Shown here piece by piece: positions 47,471 to 58,216 of a DNA stretch of 64,000 nucleotides (position 1 is its first letter; each line of letters opens with the position of its first letter). Source of the DNA: Chiua virens (taxonomy: Eukaryota; Basidiomycota; Agaricomycetes; Boletales; Boletaceae); contig JAHNUO010000018.1 of assembly GCA_019787685.1 (NCBI GenBank), positions 496,001-560,000 of the forward strand, read 5' to 3'. The translations under genes were made by a program, and so were the position numbers. Below the pieces are notes generated by a model. It saw nothing but the letters and a program-made list of their open reading frames with translations, made no database searches and had not been told where the DNA came from.

Positions 47471-48814
47471 CAATGAAACCAGGACATCATCCCAAAGACA
47501 GTACTGTCAAGTGTCCAGGGGCGTCAGTGCCCCACGAAGCCTTCCATTTCTCATTTATGCAAGGACGATCCGTTGTCAAACTGCCAAGACTCGGGCCTTA
47601 GGCACGGCGACTCAGGACCATGATCGATCATGCCAGTGCGAGGATAAGTGCTTGTTTCAACCGCTTCGGCAGCGAGTGCTTGTTACTTACTCAAGGAAGC
47701 ACGACAAGCGTTGTGCCTGCTAGTGGCCTTGTCTGCTTTCGGCCATACTAGGGTGCGAACTTGAAGAAGAGTTAATACCACCCACGACATCGAAAACGAC
47801 ATGCATCACCTCTCGTCAGGAGAGAGGATAAGCACGGCGACTGTAGATCATCATACGCAATGCGAAACACCGCCTTTGAAGCGATCATGTGCCACGAGAT
47901 GAGTAGGACGTGCCCGTGAAGACTTGATGGTTGCATGGCGACGTCATCCCATTCCAAGGCAGGCTGTGGGAATGCTGTCGCTGCGAAGACAGCCGTGCCT
48001 CGCAGGAGCACCGTCATCACTGCAGGTGGGCCCTGGCTTCGAAGCCTACTACATGTTGATTGGTCGTGACACGCCGCGAGGCACATTTGCCCCTTCGAAC
48101 GGGATTTGACTGCCAGGCGGTGGCAACTTTATGTCTGGATACAAATGATGCCAATTCAGACTTGGGAGTAACATTGACATGCGTCTCGAAAATCATGGCA
48201 TATGCACAAACAGCCGTTTGTCTACTTCTGAAGCAACGACCATGATGTGCTACAATTTGCCATTCATTGCGAAGGGGTACGCTCGTGCAATTGTTGGTGC
48301 GCGGTACCGACGAGCACTAGTAGAACAACACCATTATTAGCAGGAATTGGCACCTTTGACAGAATGGCCGAGAGAACTTGCGGAGATGCTGCCTAGCGTA
48401 TGAATTCTGTCTTTCCGTTTTGAAGCTGATAGCAATTGTTTGTAGTGGTCATTGTGTCCAAGGCAACCTGATATATGCCTCGGGAAGTAATGATATCTCG
48501 TTCAATCCGCTGACGTTCTCTGGCACCGAGGCTTCGACTCGACTCGCGGTAAGAAAATTTCCACCGAGATCATTTCCACAGGGGTGGTACGATGATATCC
48601 ACTCGGTGAGCCCGTCTTGTTTTCTGAAGTTGCCAGCCTACTTTCAGCTCCTGCACGAGATATAAAGCTCGGGACATGGATATAGACAGAATACACGCAG
48701 CTCCTCCTCCACTCCTTTTGTGGCTTCCATTCACTTCGTAGAACACCCGTCGTGCTAGTCCACGATTTCACTGGCAGGTCACCGAAATCTTCGTCTTACA
48801 TTCACATCTGAGCT
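47471..48814. other. Intergenic, no supported gene
   Basis: About 1.3 kb of short frames. A TATAAAG at 48661-48667 lies about 150 bases upstream of the AA14-like gene 1. Confidence 0.45.
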
Positions 48815-50617
48815 ATGCTCTCCCGTTTATCCAACCTTGGAGTATGGGTCTCTATTGCCCTGGTTGGTGTCGCCCATGCACACATGGGTGCTTTTCATCC
48901 AGCGATGTACTGTCTCAACGTAATTTCTGCTCCCTCTGTCATCGTTTCCCTCTTATACATTGGTTGTGTCTTGCTTTGCAGGGACCGGATCCGAAACACC
49001 CTAATTTAAACACCAACGAACCTGTGAAACCCCTTTACAACCTGACGTACGATCAGTACTGGATGCACCACATCAACGGAGTAAGATTATTCCGTTCTAG
49101 TAGGTTCGTATGCTCATCGTGGACGGTAGTGCGACGAAGTTCCGCCCCCAGACGGCGTTTTCTTGGAACTGTACGCTCATTCTTTTTGTGCATCACCTGA
49201 AAATAACAATTTTTGTGTTTTGATTCTTAAAGTCCGGCTGGGGGATCCTTCACCGTGGAGCATGCCGAAAACCAAGCCTTTACTTCACTTACTCCCTATG
49301 CAAAGCTGACCGATTGGGGAGATGGGAAGGAGCATCCGAGGGGTTATAGTATTGACAATGTCGGCAGCGACACCGTATCCGATAGCGGGTGTCTCTCATC
49401 ACCAAACCGTGAGTCTACCTTCGCCTCTACTTTCGTTACGCATATATCTCAAGGGTCACTCGACTAGTCCATGCCCAGAACGAGTCTATGGCTCAGGGTA
49501 CAGCATTTGCTATATCGTACGAGGTTGGTTGTCTTTTTCTGGCGGTTATGGCTTTCGGTGATGAATAATGCGCAATTTGCAGTCAGACATCAAAAAGGTG
49601 ACACTCGAGAACCTGGTCGTCTTCACTGTGAAATACCAGTAAGTTCTTGGGCGTTCCATGGACAAATGTGTTGACCATTGGCGCAGCACCCCGTGGAAGC
49701 GTATTGCAACGTATGAAGTCCCTGCTGGCATGCCTGAATGTCCTCCTGAGGGATGTATCTGCGTGGTGAGTGATGGTCTCGCTTCACCTGACCTCAGATA
49801 ATAATTTCGTTCGGTGACGACCAGTTTGTGTGGGTGAGTGGATGATCCGGATTCACATTTCGTTCGTCTATTGACGGAGAGTACCATTTACAGATTCCAT
49901 ACCTCTGCGGGCAAATGAACATATACATATTCCCCTATAGATGCAGGGTTCATAGCGGTTGCCCAGTAAAGACCATCGGAAAACCGAAAGCACCAGTACT
50001 CTGTGAAAAGGACCCGTCAAAGTGCGTGAAAGGGCCGAAGCAGATCATGATCTGGCATCAGCTCGATGGGAATAACGTGGTAGCCGACGGCATCGATCCG
50101 TATGGGAAATGGGAGACCCCGAGGTACAACCAAGTATGCGGCTTCGAAGATGGTAAGTGGGGCTCGATCTCTCTCCTTTTATGAACTCGGTGACGGATGC
50201 TGTGCGATAGGAGCTCAGAATGACATCTTCGTCGATCCGGGCTCACCGGACGCGATGTACCCCCTTGGAAATGCCCAAACTAATTCTACTGCCTGTGGTG
50301 CATCTATCTCGGTCGCCCCCACGTCCAGCGCATCTGCTACACCTGTCACGTCTGACACTGCGTCTGGCACACTCTCTGCAACAACGAGTCCAGCCAGCGC
50401 CCCCGGCACAGCGGCTATGACTGGCCCTGCGTCCGGCACGCCCACAGTAACTTACTCCGATGCTTCAGGCTCGCTAACTGCGACCGGCGTCCCAACGCAC
50501 CCTACTTCATCGAGCGCGCCCACCAGTTCGCAGCACACCTGCAAGCACAAAGTTCGTAGATCTGAGCTCGGCGGGCACAAACGGATGGCGCGTCACGAGC
50601 AGCAGAACATCTTTTGA
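48815..50617 (+). CDS. AA14-like lytic polysaccharide monooxygenase family protein, gene 1
   Basis: Ten exons: 48815-48919, 48982-49080, 49130-49170, 49233-49408, 49468-49523, 49583-49638, 49687-49765, 49825-49833, 49894-50152 and 50211-50617, total 428 residues. A signal peptide ends VGVAHA, leaving an N-terminal histidine (HMGAFHPAMYCLN), as needed for a copper histidine brace. The domain has PLYNLTYDQYWMHH, ELPAGGSFTVE, RIATYEVPAGMPECPPEGCI, CGQMNIYIF and GPKQIMIWHQLDGNNV, which parallel AA14 proteins (oxidative enzymes acting on xylan-coated cellulose). A Ser/Thr/Pro-rich tail of about 110 residues follows. Exon 8 is 9 bases long (Phe-Val-Trp). Assignment to AA14 is by pattern and activity is not proven. 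Two relatives lie at 55137 and 60473. Confidence 0.78.
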
Positions 50618-51203
50618 GACGTGAGGCAGCGATGCATTGATATCCGTCAACGCCGTTGGTTTTGGTATGGGACGGGCCTTCCACTCCTTTTTTCTTCGTC
50701 GCTGGCAGGAAGCACAAAAAATTGGCATTATTTTTATTATTTCCATGTCATCCTTCGTTTTCCAAGTTATACCCTTTTCATTCTCGACTTGGCTGTGTAG
50801 GTTACACTTTCCTAACCTCACTAGCTATAGTACATCTCTGGATAGGTGGCTTGTACTTTGACTTGACTTGACACAATGTAGTCGTTTCATAATTCTTGAT
50901 CACTGCTCAAAGAGTCGAAGTTCTGCAGAGACGAATACGGCTCCACCTATGTAATATATTTTTGAGTGCACTGCGTCGAATGTCAGGAGAAAAATTCGCT
51001 GGTCCGAGCCACGGTCTTGAATACGTGAAAGTTGTTACCTGCTAGTACTTCTTTCATTAGGTGCTTCACAAACCTATTGGTCATAGTCGCCATTCTTGCA
51101 GGTTCTTCTCATCGATTCGTCTACACATACTGTACAGTATAGACAGCATTTTAAATTCGTTGCATGGCATCGGGTTAGTATCAAGGTTACATATCTCCTC
51201 TTC
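50618..51203. other. Intergenic, convergent 3' ends
   Basis: Separates the AA14-like gene 1 and thymidylate synthase, which converge. It contains T-rich poly(A)-type sequence and no supported gene. From about 51090 it is the part duplicated at 47215. Confidence 0.5.
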
Positions 51204-52155
51204 TCACACGCTCATCTTCATTGGTATCGTCGGGTATGAATCATATCCCTCTACTATTATGTCGTCGTACTCAAATTTATCAATATTATCAATTTCGCGA
51301 GCAAAGCGGATTGTGGGGAATGGTTTTGGCTCTCGGTAGAGCTGGGTTTGGAGTGCAGTGATGTGGTCCTTGTAGACGTGGGCGTCCCCGAGCTGGATGA
51401 TAAGCTCGCGTGGTTCGGTATTGGTAACGTGGGCGATCATATGTGTGAGCAGGGCATAGGAGGCGATGTTGAAGGGGATGCCGAGGCCGAGATCAGCGGA
51501 GCGCTGGTACATGAGACACGAAAGTCCATTTTTGCTATCAGGAGTGGAAGCCATGTGCACATAAAACTGGCACATCATATGACATGGTGGCAATGCCATC
51601 TCAGGGATCGCTGCATCCTCATCAGTCCTGGAAGTCCAATCAAATAAAAAGCGTCAATATCTGACCTGCTGGATTCCAAGCACTGAGAATGATCCTTCGA
51701 TCGGTCGGATTATGTCTGATCTTATCGATGCATTCCTGAAGCTGATCCACACCCTGCCCTGTATAATCGGCCTCACAATCGATATACGTCGCGCCGAAAT
51801 GGCGCCACTGGAACCCATACACGGGGCCGAGATCGCCTTCACGGCGATGTCCCAGCCCGCGGCTCTCGAGGAACGCCTTGGAGCCGTTGCCGTCCCATAT
51901 CTTGACACCGCGTTCAGACAAGAGGGCGGAGTCTGTTTTTCCGCGGATAAACCAGAGAAGCTCTTCGACAATGCCCTTCAGGTAGGTGCGTTTGGTGGTG
52001 AGGAGGGGAAAGATGGCGTTAGTGAGGGTGAAGCGGAAGGCGGGGGGTGCGAAGATAGCGTGGGTGCCGGTGCCGGTGCGGTCGCTGCGAGGTTCGCCCT
52101 CTGCGATGACGCGTTGTACGAGAGCAAGGTACTGGTGTTCTTCGTGGGTGGCCAT
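51204..52155 (-). CDS. TYMS: Thymidylate synthase
   Basis: Two exons (52155-51666 and 51610-51204) encode 298 residues. The enzyme methylates dUMP to dTMP with methylene-tetrahydrofolate. Motifs are complete: [63 protein letters not shown], the catalytic cysteine in [32 protein letters not shown] and [10 protein letters not shown]. The start [13 protein letters not shown] at 52155 gives the usual fungal length; the frame is open further upstream without an expected homologous extension. The intron acceptor is GATGCAG|CG, which restores WNPAAIPEM. It is transcribed divergently from the PPR gene. A broken copy of its 3' end lies at 47215-47470. Confidence 0.96.
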
Positions 52156-52290
52156 CGGGGGAAGATGGTGGTCAAGAAGAAAGAGACGCGACGCGACGCG
52201 CTGATAATAATGGGACGCGTTTGTCACGCTTTGCACGTGATCGACGTCACGTCACACCAGTATTAGGAACTAAAAGTGATTACGTCAGTC
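52156..52290. promoter_or_regulatory. Short bidirectional promoter (thymidylate synthase / PPR)
   Basis: Only 135 bases separate the two start codons of divergent genes, so they must share promoter DNA. GACGTCACGTCA-type sequence (CGACGTCACGTCACACC near 52242-52258) resembles a CRE/ATF-type TGACGTCA site. Function is inferred. Confidence 0.5.
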
Positions 52291-54144
52291 ATGCTTTCAC
52301 CACTTCGACGTGTTTCCTCTCTTCGACCTTCGCGCAATTGGATATGTTTTTCTCACATGCTAGCAGGCCAGAGTACCCAAGAAACGTCGCAGAAGATCCA
52401 CAGAGCCAGGGTCAACACCCTCCTCTTTGGTGCAGACAGACTCCTCCTCACTTCACGCGCTGACACGCTCGACTCTTACCTTATGGCCAAACTCTCCGAC
52501 AGCAAATTCTACAACACATACAGGTCGACGGCATTCATGCGCCTGATTCGATTTTGTCTGGAAAGGCAACTATTCGACGTCGCGCTTGTACTCCATGACA
52601 GAATGCTCAAAGAGGGCTTTGTAGTGGTCCATTCCCTCTCTCTCCGCGTGGCTGCACTCGACATCGTCCGGAAAGCGAAAAGGCTCGAGGATGTCGCTCC
52701 GCGGCTGCAATCGCTCTTTGAAAAGAAGGGATACGACGTGCCAGCGTTTTTGGACCTCATCCATTATCTCGACGACAAACGCGCGGCAGCTGCGCTTGTA
52801 GATGAGCTCGCCCATGAATTCGTGTCGGTACGCCAGATAAAACTGAGCGAGCATCCAGACCTCGTGGGTGAACTCGCCAGTATCAATATGCGCGCGAAGC
52901 GTTTGGATGCCGCGCAAAAGTGGCTCCAAATTTTTGAGGACACGTGTGGCACACAAGACGTTTTACCGGTCGTTACACCGTACTCGGATATCATGAACAC
53001 ACTCCAGGACATCGATCCCAGGAACGGTGAAGCAATTCAGGATGTACTATTTCGCATGAAATCGGCTGGCGTCTCTCCAGATGTCAGCGTGTTCAACGCC
53101 CTTATCCGCGTCAATTTGATTCAAAAACGGTATCAAGAAGCGTTCGCGCTGTATCACGTTCTCATGGACAAGCGATCGGATGACTTGATGCCTAACGATG
53201 TTACCTACAAACTGCTGTTCCGTGCTACACACCTGCTGAGCCGCGCCCCCGTAGCTCGAAGACATAGACCTCCAGACAATGCCGTACCACCTCGAAGGTT
53301 GTTTCGAGAGATGCTCGCGTGTCACTTGGAACAGACCACAGGTCTGCCACCTTGGCGATCCACTGTTGTTTCCGTTTCTGCATTCCACCTCGCGCTTCGG
53401 ACATTCATGGCTCGCGAGGACTACGCAGCAACATTTATCATCATTCGCACCCTGTGGGCGTTTGGTTTTCAACCCAACCTCCAGACCTATCTCATCGTGT
53501 TTGTGAGTCTCCTTCATCGCATGAAACAGGAGGCAAAACTCCCCCGTCAGGAAGATTCTTACTATCTCGTCGACTTTCTCGCACATCTCCGGTGGAATGA
53601 AGATCCGGATCTACATCTTTTTTTAGACCGTATCAGGCACGCAACTGAGCCTACAGCTCTGTCTCCCATCGGAATCAAAACAATCTCGCATCTCCTCAGT
53701 CTTGGGGAACACGTCAGGCACACAAACATCGATCTCCCCGACGTACTCACACTCCCCCCGTTCCCTGGACAGATTCATCACCATCGACAACACGCATTGA
53801 TACCAACCGTCGCGATGTTGACTGGAGCCGAGGACGCTTCCCATCAACGTACCTTTTATTCGCCTATCCCTCTGGCGCGCATTGTCCATAAAGCGCTCTT
53901 GGGTGAGCTATTTCGCAAGGCGGTACATCGAGGTACAGACTGGGACTGGAAAGGTGCAGCGAGACCTATTATCGAGGAGACTGAACGAGAGATGATTCCG
54001 GAGGGTATTCCGAGGAAATTAGATGGATTGGAGAGGCAGAGGAGGGTTGGACATGGAGGGTTGCCATTTGCCGCGGCGAGGATGAAGCGTCGTAGACGGG
54101 GTGCAAGGGGAGGGCGAGAGATTGCATTTGGCTTCGAGGACTAG
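52291..54144 (+). CDS. Pentatricopeptide-repeat protein, probably mitochondrial
   Basis: A single exon encodes 617 residues, unusual in this intron-rich window but common for PPR genes. The N-terminus MLSPLRRVSSLRPSRNW is rich in Arg and Ser and free of acidic residues, fitting a mitochondrial presequence. Helical repeats occupy roughly residues 70-400; clear PPR units include MKSAGVSPDVSVFNALIRVN with LIQKRYQEAFALYHVLMDKR, then PNDVTYKLLFRATHLL, and LWAFGFQPNLQTYLIVFVSL. The C-terminus is basic (MKRRRRGARGGRE). PPR proteins bind organellar RNA and act in its stability, processing or translation; the target here is unknown. An earlier GTG at 52276 is not a likely start. Confidence 0.88.
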   Translation: MLSPLRRVSSLRPSRNWICFSHMLAGQSTQETSQKIHRARVNTLLFGADRLLLTSRADTLDSYLMAKLSDSKFYNTYRSTAFMRLIRFCLERQLFDVALVLHDRMLKEGFVVVHSLSLRVAALDIVRKAKRLEDVAPRLQSLFEKKGYDVPAFLDLIHYLDDKRAAAALVDELAHEFVSVRQIKLSEHPDLVGELASINMRAKRLDAAQKWLQIFEDTCGTQDVLPVVTPYSDIMNTLQDIDPRNGEAIQDVLFRMKSAGVSPDVSVFNALIRVNLIQKRYQEAFALYHVLMDKRSDDLMPNDVTYKLLFRATHLLSRAPVARRHRPPDNAVPPRRLFREMLACHLEQTTGLPPWRSTVVSVSAFHLALRTFMAREDYAATFIIIRTLWAFGFQPNLQTYLIVFVSLLHRMKQEAKLPRQEDSYYLVDFLAHLRWNEDPDLHLFLDRIRHATEPTALSPIGIKTISHLLSLGEHVRHTNIDLPDVLTLPPFPGQIHHHRQHALIPTVAMLTGAEDASHQRTFYSPIPLARIVHKALLGELFRKAVHRGTDWDWKGAARPIIEETEREMIPEGIPRKLDGLERQRRVGHGGLPFAAARMKRRRRGARGGREIAFGFED

Positions 54145-55136
54145 GAATTTCAAGCGTGCCGGACTTGGATTTTGGGATTGTAATAACCTTGTGTTGCAAT
54201 CGAGCATCCTATCAAGTAGTCTCGGACGAGACGATTTGGCTTCTTCAGAATCTGGAACTACCTGGTAGCGTCTCACCGAGTATTTGTAATTATTTAAGGC
54301 AATGTCAGCCTCGGTTAACGAAATAGTACCGCAACTTGTTCTTGCTTCCAAGGAAACAGCAAGTACTCAAAGTCATGACATTGTAAGGATGGCCAGTAGT
54401 GAAGAAACGAACTTCGAATTTCATCAACCTGTCACCCTTGTTTTTTTAACAGACAAATCTGCCAGTGGCAAGGTACGAAACTCGTCGCTTGAGATTTCCG
54501 ACATTGTTGCTAGACATTGTAATGATGGCGGGGGGATTCCATCATTGTCATTGGTATCAGTTCAAGTTGACATACGAGCACTATCTAGGACATCGAGTGT
54601 CTGAAACTGTCAATGGTTGGCGCGAGTCGTTCAAGTTTCAAGTTGACATTTATACGACTACTGACATTCACATCCGACGGAGAACACATTGACCGGAATG
54701 AGACCGAACTGCACTCAGGCTGGACATTATAGGAGGAGCCCACTACTAGAACCAGTATGTCACATCACAGAAACAAACTGCGAGGGAACTTGCAATTTTG
54801 AATTTGCCATCTGGTGAGCCATTGCCAGTGCACACATTAACAGGCACAAGAAGCGTCATTCAACCATCAATTCTCAGAAATTTTTTGTGCACTGACACCG
54901 ACTGGACTTGCCGTACATTACTATGGTTGGTCTCCATGGAGCCGGGAAGACACTTGATCTTTGACGTGAGTCGACATTCTTTCCTGAGGTATATAAAGTC
55001 TTGTGAGGATGAACATACCAGCCCCATCTCCAGAGGTTTACTTGTCCACTCCTTTCCAACTTCCATTCATTTCTATCCTGTCGTGCTAGCTCACGAGGAA
55101 TAATCGATATCATTGTCCTTCATCGACTTCCGAACC
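54145..55136. other. Intergenic; outer end of inverted duplication
   Basis: No supported gene. From about 54930 it is homologous to 60675 and below on the other strand. A TATATAAAG lies at about 54990-54998, about 145 bases before the AA14-like gene 2 start. Confidence 0.45.
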
Positions 55137-57378
55137 ATGCTCTCATCCAAGTTTGCAGCATGGATCTCTGTGGCCCTGGCTGGTCTCGCCCATGCACACA
55201 TCGGTCCTTACCACCCAGCGATGTACGCTATTAATGTCAGTCTTCATTCTCTACTGTTTCAATTGTCTGCTTACACGGACTTTGCTTGCGTCTTGCTTTG
55301 GCAGGGTACGGATCCGGCAAAGCCCAGTCTATATACTGGTATAGCTTCGAATCCTCTTTTCAAGTTGAAGTATGAAGAGTACTGGATGCACGCCATATAC
55401 GGGGTAAGTTCAAGTTGTATTGTCGTCCATCATGGTCAGAGACTCATGGCGACTCGGGTACTATATAGGTTTTGAATTTCCCCCCTCCGCCGGAACACGC
55501 AATCGAAATGTAAGCCCGTCCTTTGCATTGTCCGGCCGCAACTTCTTACAAATGTTTTCGTACTTGCATTTTCTGTTGTGACCTTCGCGGTTAAAGTGTA
55601 CCCGGTGGAACGATCACACTGGAGTTGGCAGAAAATGCGTGGTTCACCTCACTCGGCACCAATCCCAAGCTGACCCCATGGGGAGATGGGAAGGATCATC
55701 CCGAACCCTACAGCATTACCAATATAGGGTCAGACTGGGTATCTCCGAGCGGGTGCATCTCATCTCCAAACCGTGAGTTCTGCTTCATGCTTACCAATAT
55801 TGTCGTGACGGATATCTGATGCGCCGATCGACTAGTTCACGCGCAGAATGAATCCATGGCTGCCGGAACTGCATTGGCTATATCATACGAGGTGGGTTCC
55901 TATTTCCCAAGCTTGATATTTCCATGGTGATCCCATTTATGATGCAGTCCGACCCTACCAAAGTGACACCTAACAATACCATCGTCATCAGCGTTCTGGA
56001 ACAGTAGGCTCACTTTCGCTTTCCCTCTGCCAACAGTACATTGACCACTGATATTCAGCACCCCGTTCAAGCGTTTTGCAACATACCAGATCCCTGAAGG
56101 TTTGCCTCCGAGCAACGGCCTAGTCCACCTTCTTGTACGTGCCGTCCTTCTTCAGCATCAACGTTGATAATCATTTCATGTTGCGAACCCACTAGTGGGG
56201 ATGGGTAAGTGGATGAGTCCTAATCACATTCTGCTGGCATGCTGAACAGTGGCGTGATATCCAGTGTCCGAGACATTGTGGAACGCCTAATGAGTACTTT
56301 TTCCCGATGCTGGCGAAGGTCCTTCTAGGTCCGACGCCGGCCAAGACACTCGGAATTCCATCCCCACTCGTATATTGTGGATATGGTGGATCAAACCCAT
56401 CCAAGTGCGTAAAGGGCCCGAAGCAGATGGTCATCTTTATGCAGGCCGAGGGGAACAATGTCGCAGATGCTGAAGTACTCGATTTCGACGGCCTGTGGGC
56501 GGCTCCAGGATACAATCCGAGCTGTGGTTTTGCAAATGGTAAGTGGGGGCGTCAAGTTCTTATCTCTCATCTTCTCCATTCATGATGATGAATTCGCTGA
56601 CACATGTTCTATGACAGGTGCCCAGAATGACATCTTTGTGGAAGCGGGCTCACCAAACGCATTGTTTCCTGTTGTACAGGCCGCGGCTAGCCCATCAGTC
56701 GTGTCTGGCTCATCTACCTCAGCTGACCCCGCGTCCAGTACATCCGGCAAAGCTGCTCCGACCACTTCCGGTACACCTACCGCACCTGACCTTGCGTCTG
56801 GTAAGCCCACCCCGACGGACCCTGCATCCAGTGCATCCGGTACACCCACTCCAACGGACCCTGGGTCTGGTACACCAGCCACCACGCCTACTGAATCGGG
56901 TACCTCAACTCTTCCAAGTGTTTCGAGCGCGCCGACTACTTCGCAGGGCTCTTGCAAGTCTACGCACGGCGGGCATAAACGCATGATTACGCGTCGGGAG
57001 AAGCACAATATCTTTTAATTTAGACTCGAGATGTAACCTCACGGTGACAGCGTTGGGATGTCCAGCCTGAGATCGTTTTCCATGCTTCTACGTGAAAATA
57101 AAAGGACGCGATGGATTTTGATAATCCAACTTGCCCTTACAATTTGTATTTACCTTCGAAGCATTTGGCACAAGATGGCATTACCGGTTATCTGTCCTTG
57201 ATTTCGTTCAAGTTTTTGCATTTCACCCTCATAATGATCCGCATCAATATACCATTTTATCCCAGGAATCACCGAGCAGAATAAACGACCTAGTCTGAGA
57301 CCTACAAGTGAGTGTAAAGCAGGACACATTCTTAGGTACCTAGAGTCACAGACAACCTGATGATTCATTTTACTTGAA
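54930..57378 (+). repeat. Left arm of ~2.45-kb inverted duplication
   Basis: Inverted match to 58217-60675, covering the promoter, the whole AA14-like gene 2 and about 350 bases of 3' flank. The inner edge is clear: GATTCATTTTACTTGAACG (57361-57379) faces CGTTCAGGTAAAATGAATC on the other side. The outer edge is approximate. Confidence 0.85.
55137..57018 (+). CDS. AA14-like lytic polysaccharide monooxygenase family protein, gene 2
   Basis: Ten exons: 55137-55235, 55305-55403, 55469-55509, 55597-55772, 55836-55891, 55948-56003, 56059-56134, 56196-56204, 56265-56538 and 56618-57018. The exon plan is that of gene 1, including a 9-base exon 8 (Trp-Gly-Trp). A signal peptide ends GLAHA and leaves an N-terminal His (HIGPYHPAMYAIN). 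Motifs include KYEEYWMHAIYG, VPGGTITLELAENAWFTSLG, ISYE, PFKRFATYQIPEGLPPSNGL, KCVKGPKQMVIFMQAEGNNV and a Ser/Thr/Pro-rich tail with PTPTDPASSASGTP-type repeats. Compared with gene 1 the CPPEGCICV cysteines are lost (LPPSNGLVHL), so the fold around the active site may differ. It is the plus-strand partner of an inverted pair with the gene at 60473. Confidence 0.78.
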
Positions 57379-58216
57379 CGTCTCTTCCATCTTCTGATTC
57401 TGAGTCTGTGTTAGCTCATTCTAATTAGTCCCCATGTTAGATTCCATTCTTTTGTGCGTGTATATATACTGTCGTAGATACACGAGTTGACTGGTTCCCC
57501 AGTCTTGATATGCTCATTTCTTTTCCTTGTCTCTCTGTCCTATCGAGATCGTTGTGTAGAGGGGATCATCTTGGGGTCGTCGAATAGCTAGGTCCTGACA
57601 GAGACGCAATAGTTCCACCCTGAAATTCGATGGCAATCTGGAAAAGATCAATTAAATCGTTCAATTTTGGTTCGTCACTTCGCCTAATCAGTTCATGTCG
57701 GGAAGGCGCTAGAGAAGAAAGGCGGCCTTTGGTCACGGTAATTGCATGCAATGATCGTGTCAGCTCTGGTGATGAGCCTGGCCATAAGTTATATCATTCC
57801 TGACTTGGTGTGTGAGCTTTAAATTTGCAGAAGACTCAGAGAACCAGATTCTACGGATGTTGGCACATTGACGCATTCCGAGTCAGAACCTGAGTAAAAG
57901 TCGTACCGAAAAATATAATGTCATGATGTCCGCCCATATCCCGAGTGTCGCGGCGTAGCGTTCACATCGTTTCGATCCTTCTCTCGAACTTTCCCTCAAC
58001 TTGGAGGGAAACGTGCCAGTGATGACATCGATGAAATCTGGGGATTTCAGAGAATATTGATAGAAAACGGTACTTATCGATTCAACTAGTTGAAGCGCGA
58101 CTCGGACAAGTGCGAGCTAGCCTAATAGATTCTGAAAGATTGAACATGATTTCGAGACTTGAGACCTAGGGAGCTCAAGTACTCTGACTTTCCAAAATCT
58201 TATTTTACGCTGCGCG
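57379..58216. other. Unique spacer of the inverted duplication
   Basis: About 840 bases, A/T-rich, with no supported gene. Both neighbouring AA14-like genes end towards it. Confidence 0.6.

Noticed and set aside
52276..52290. GTG upstream start for the PPR gene
   Set aside because: Non-ATG starts are rare in fungal nuclear genes and the ATG at 52291 gives a good mitochondrial presequence.
56580..57008. Minus-strand frame rich in Gly/Val/Asp repeats (also at 58602-59033)
   Set aside because: Antisense to the Ser/Thr/Pro-rich tail exons of AA14-like genes 2 and 3; it occurs in both only because the arms are copies.
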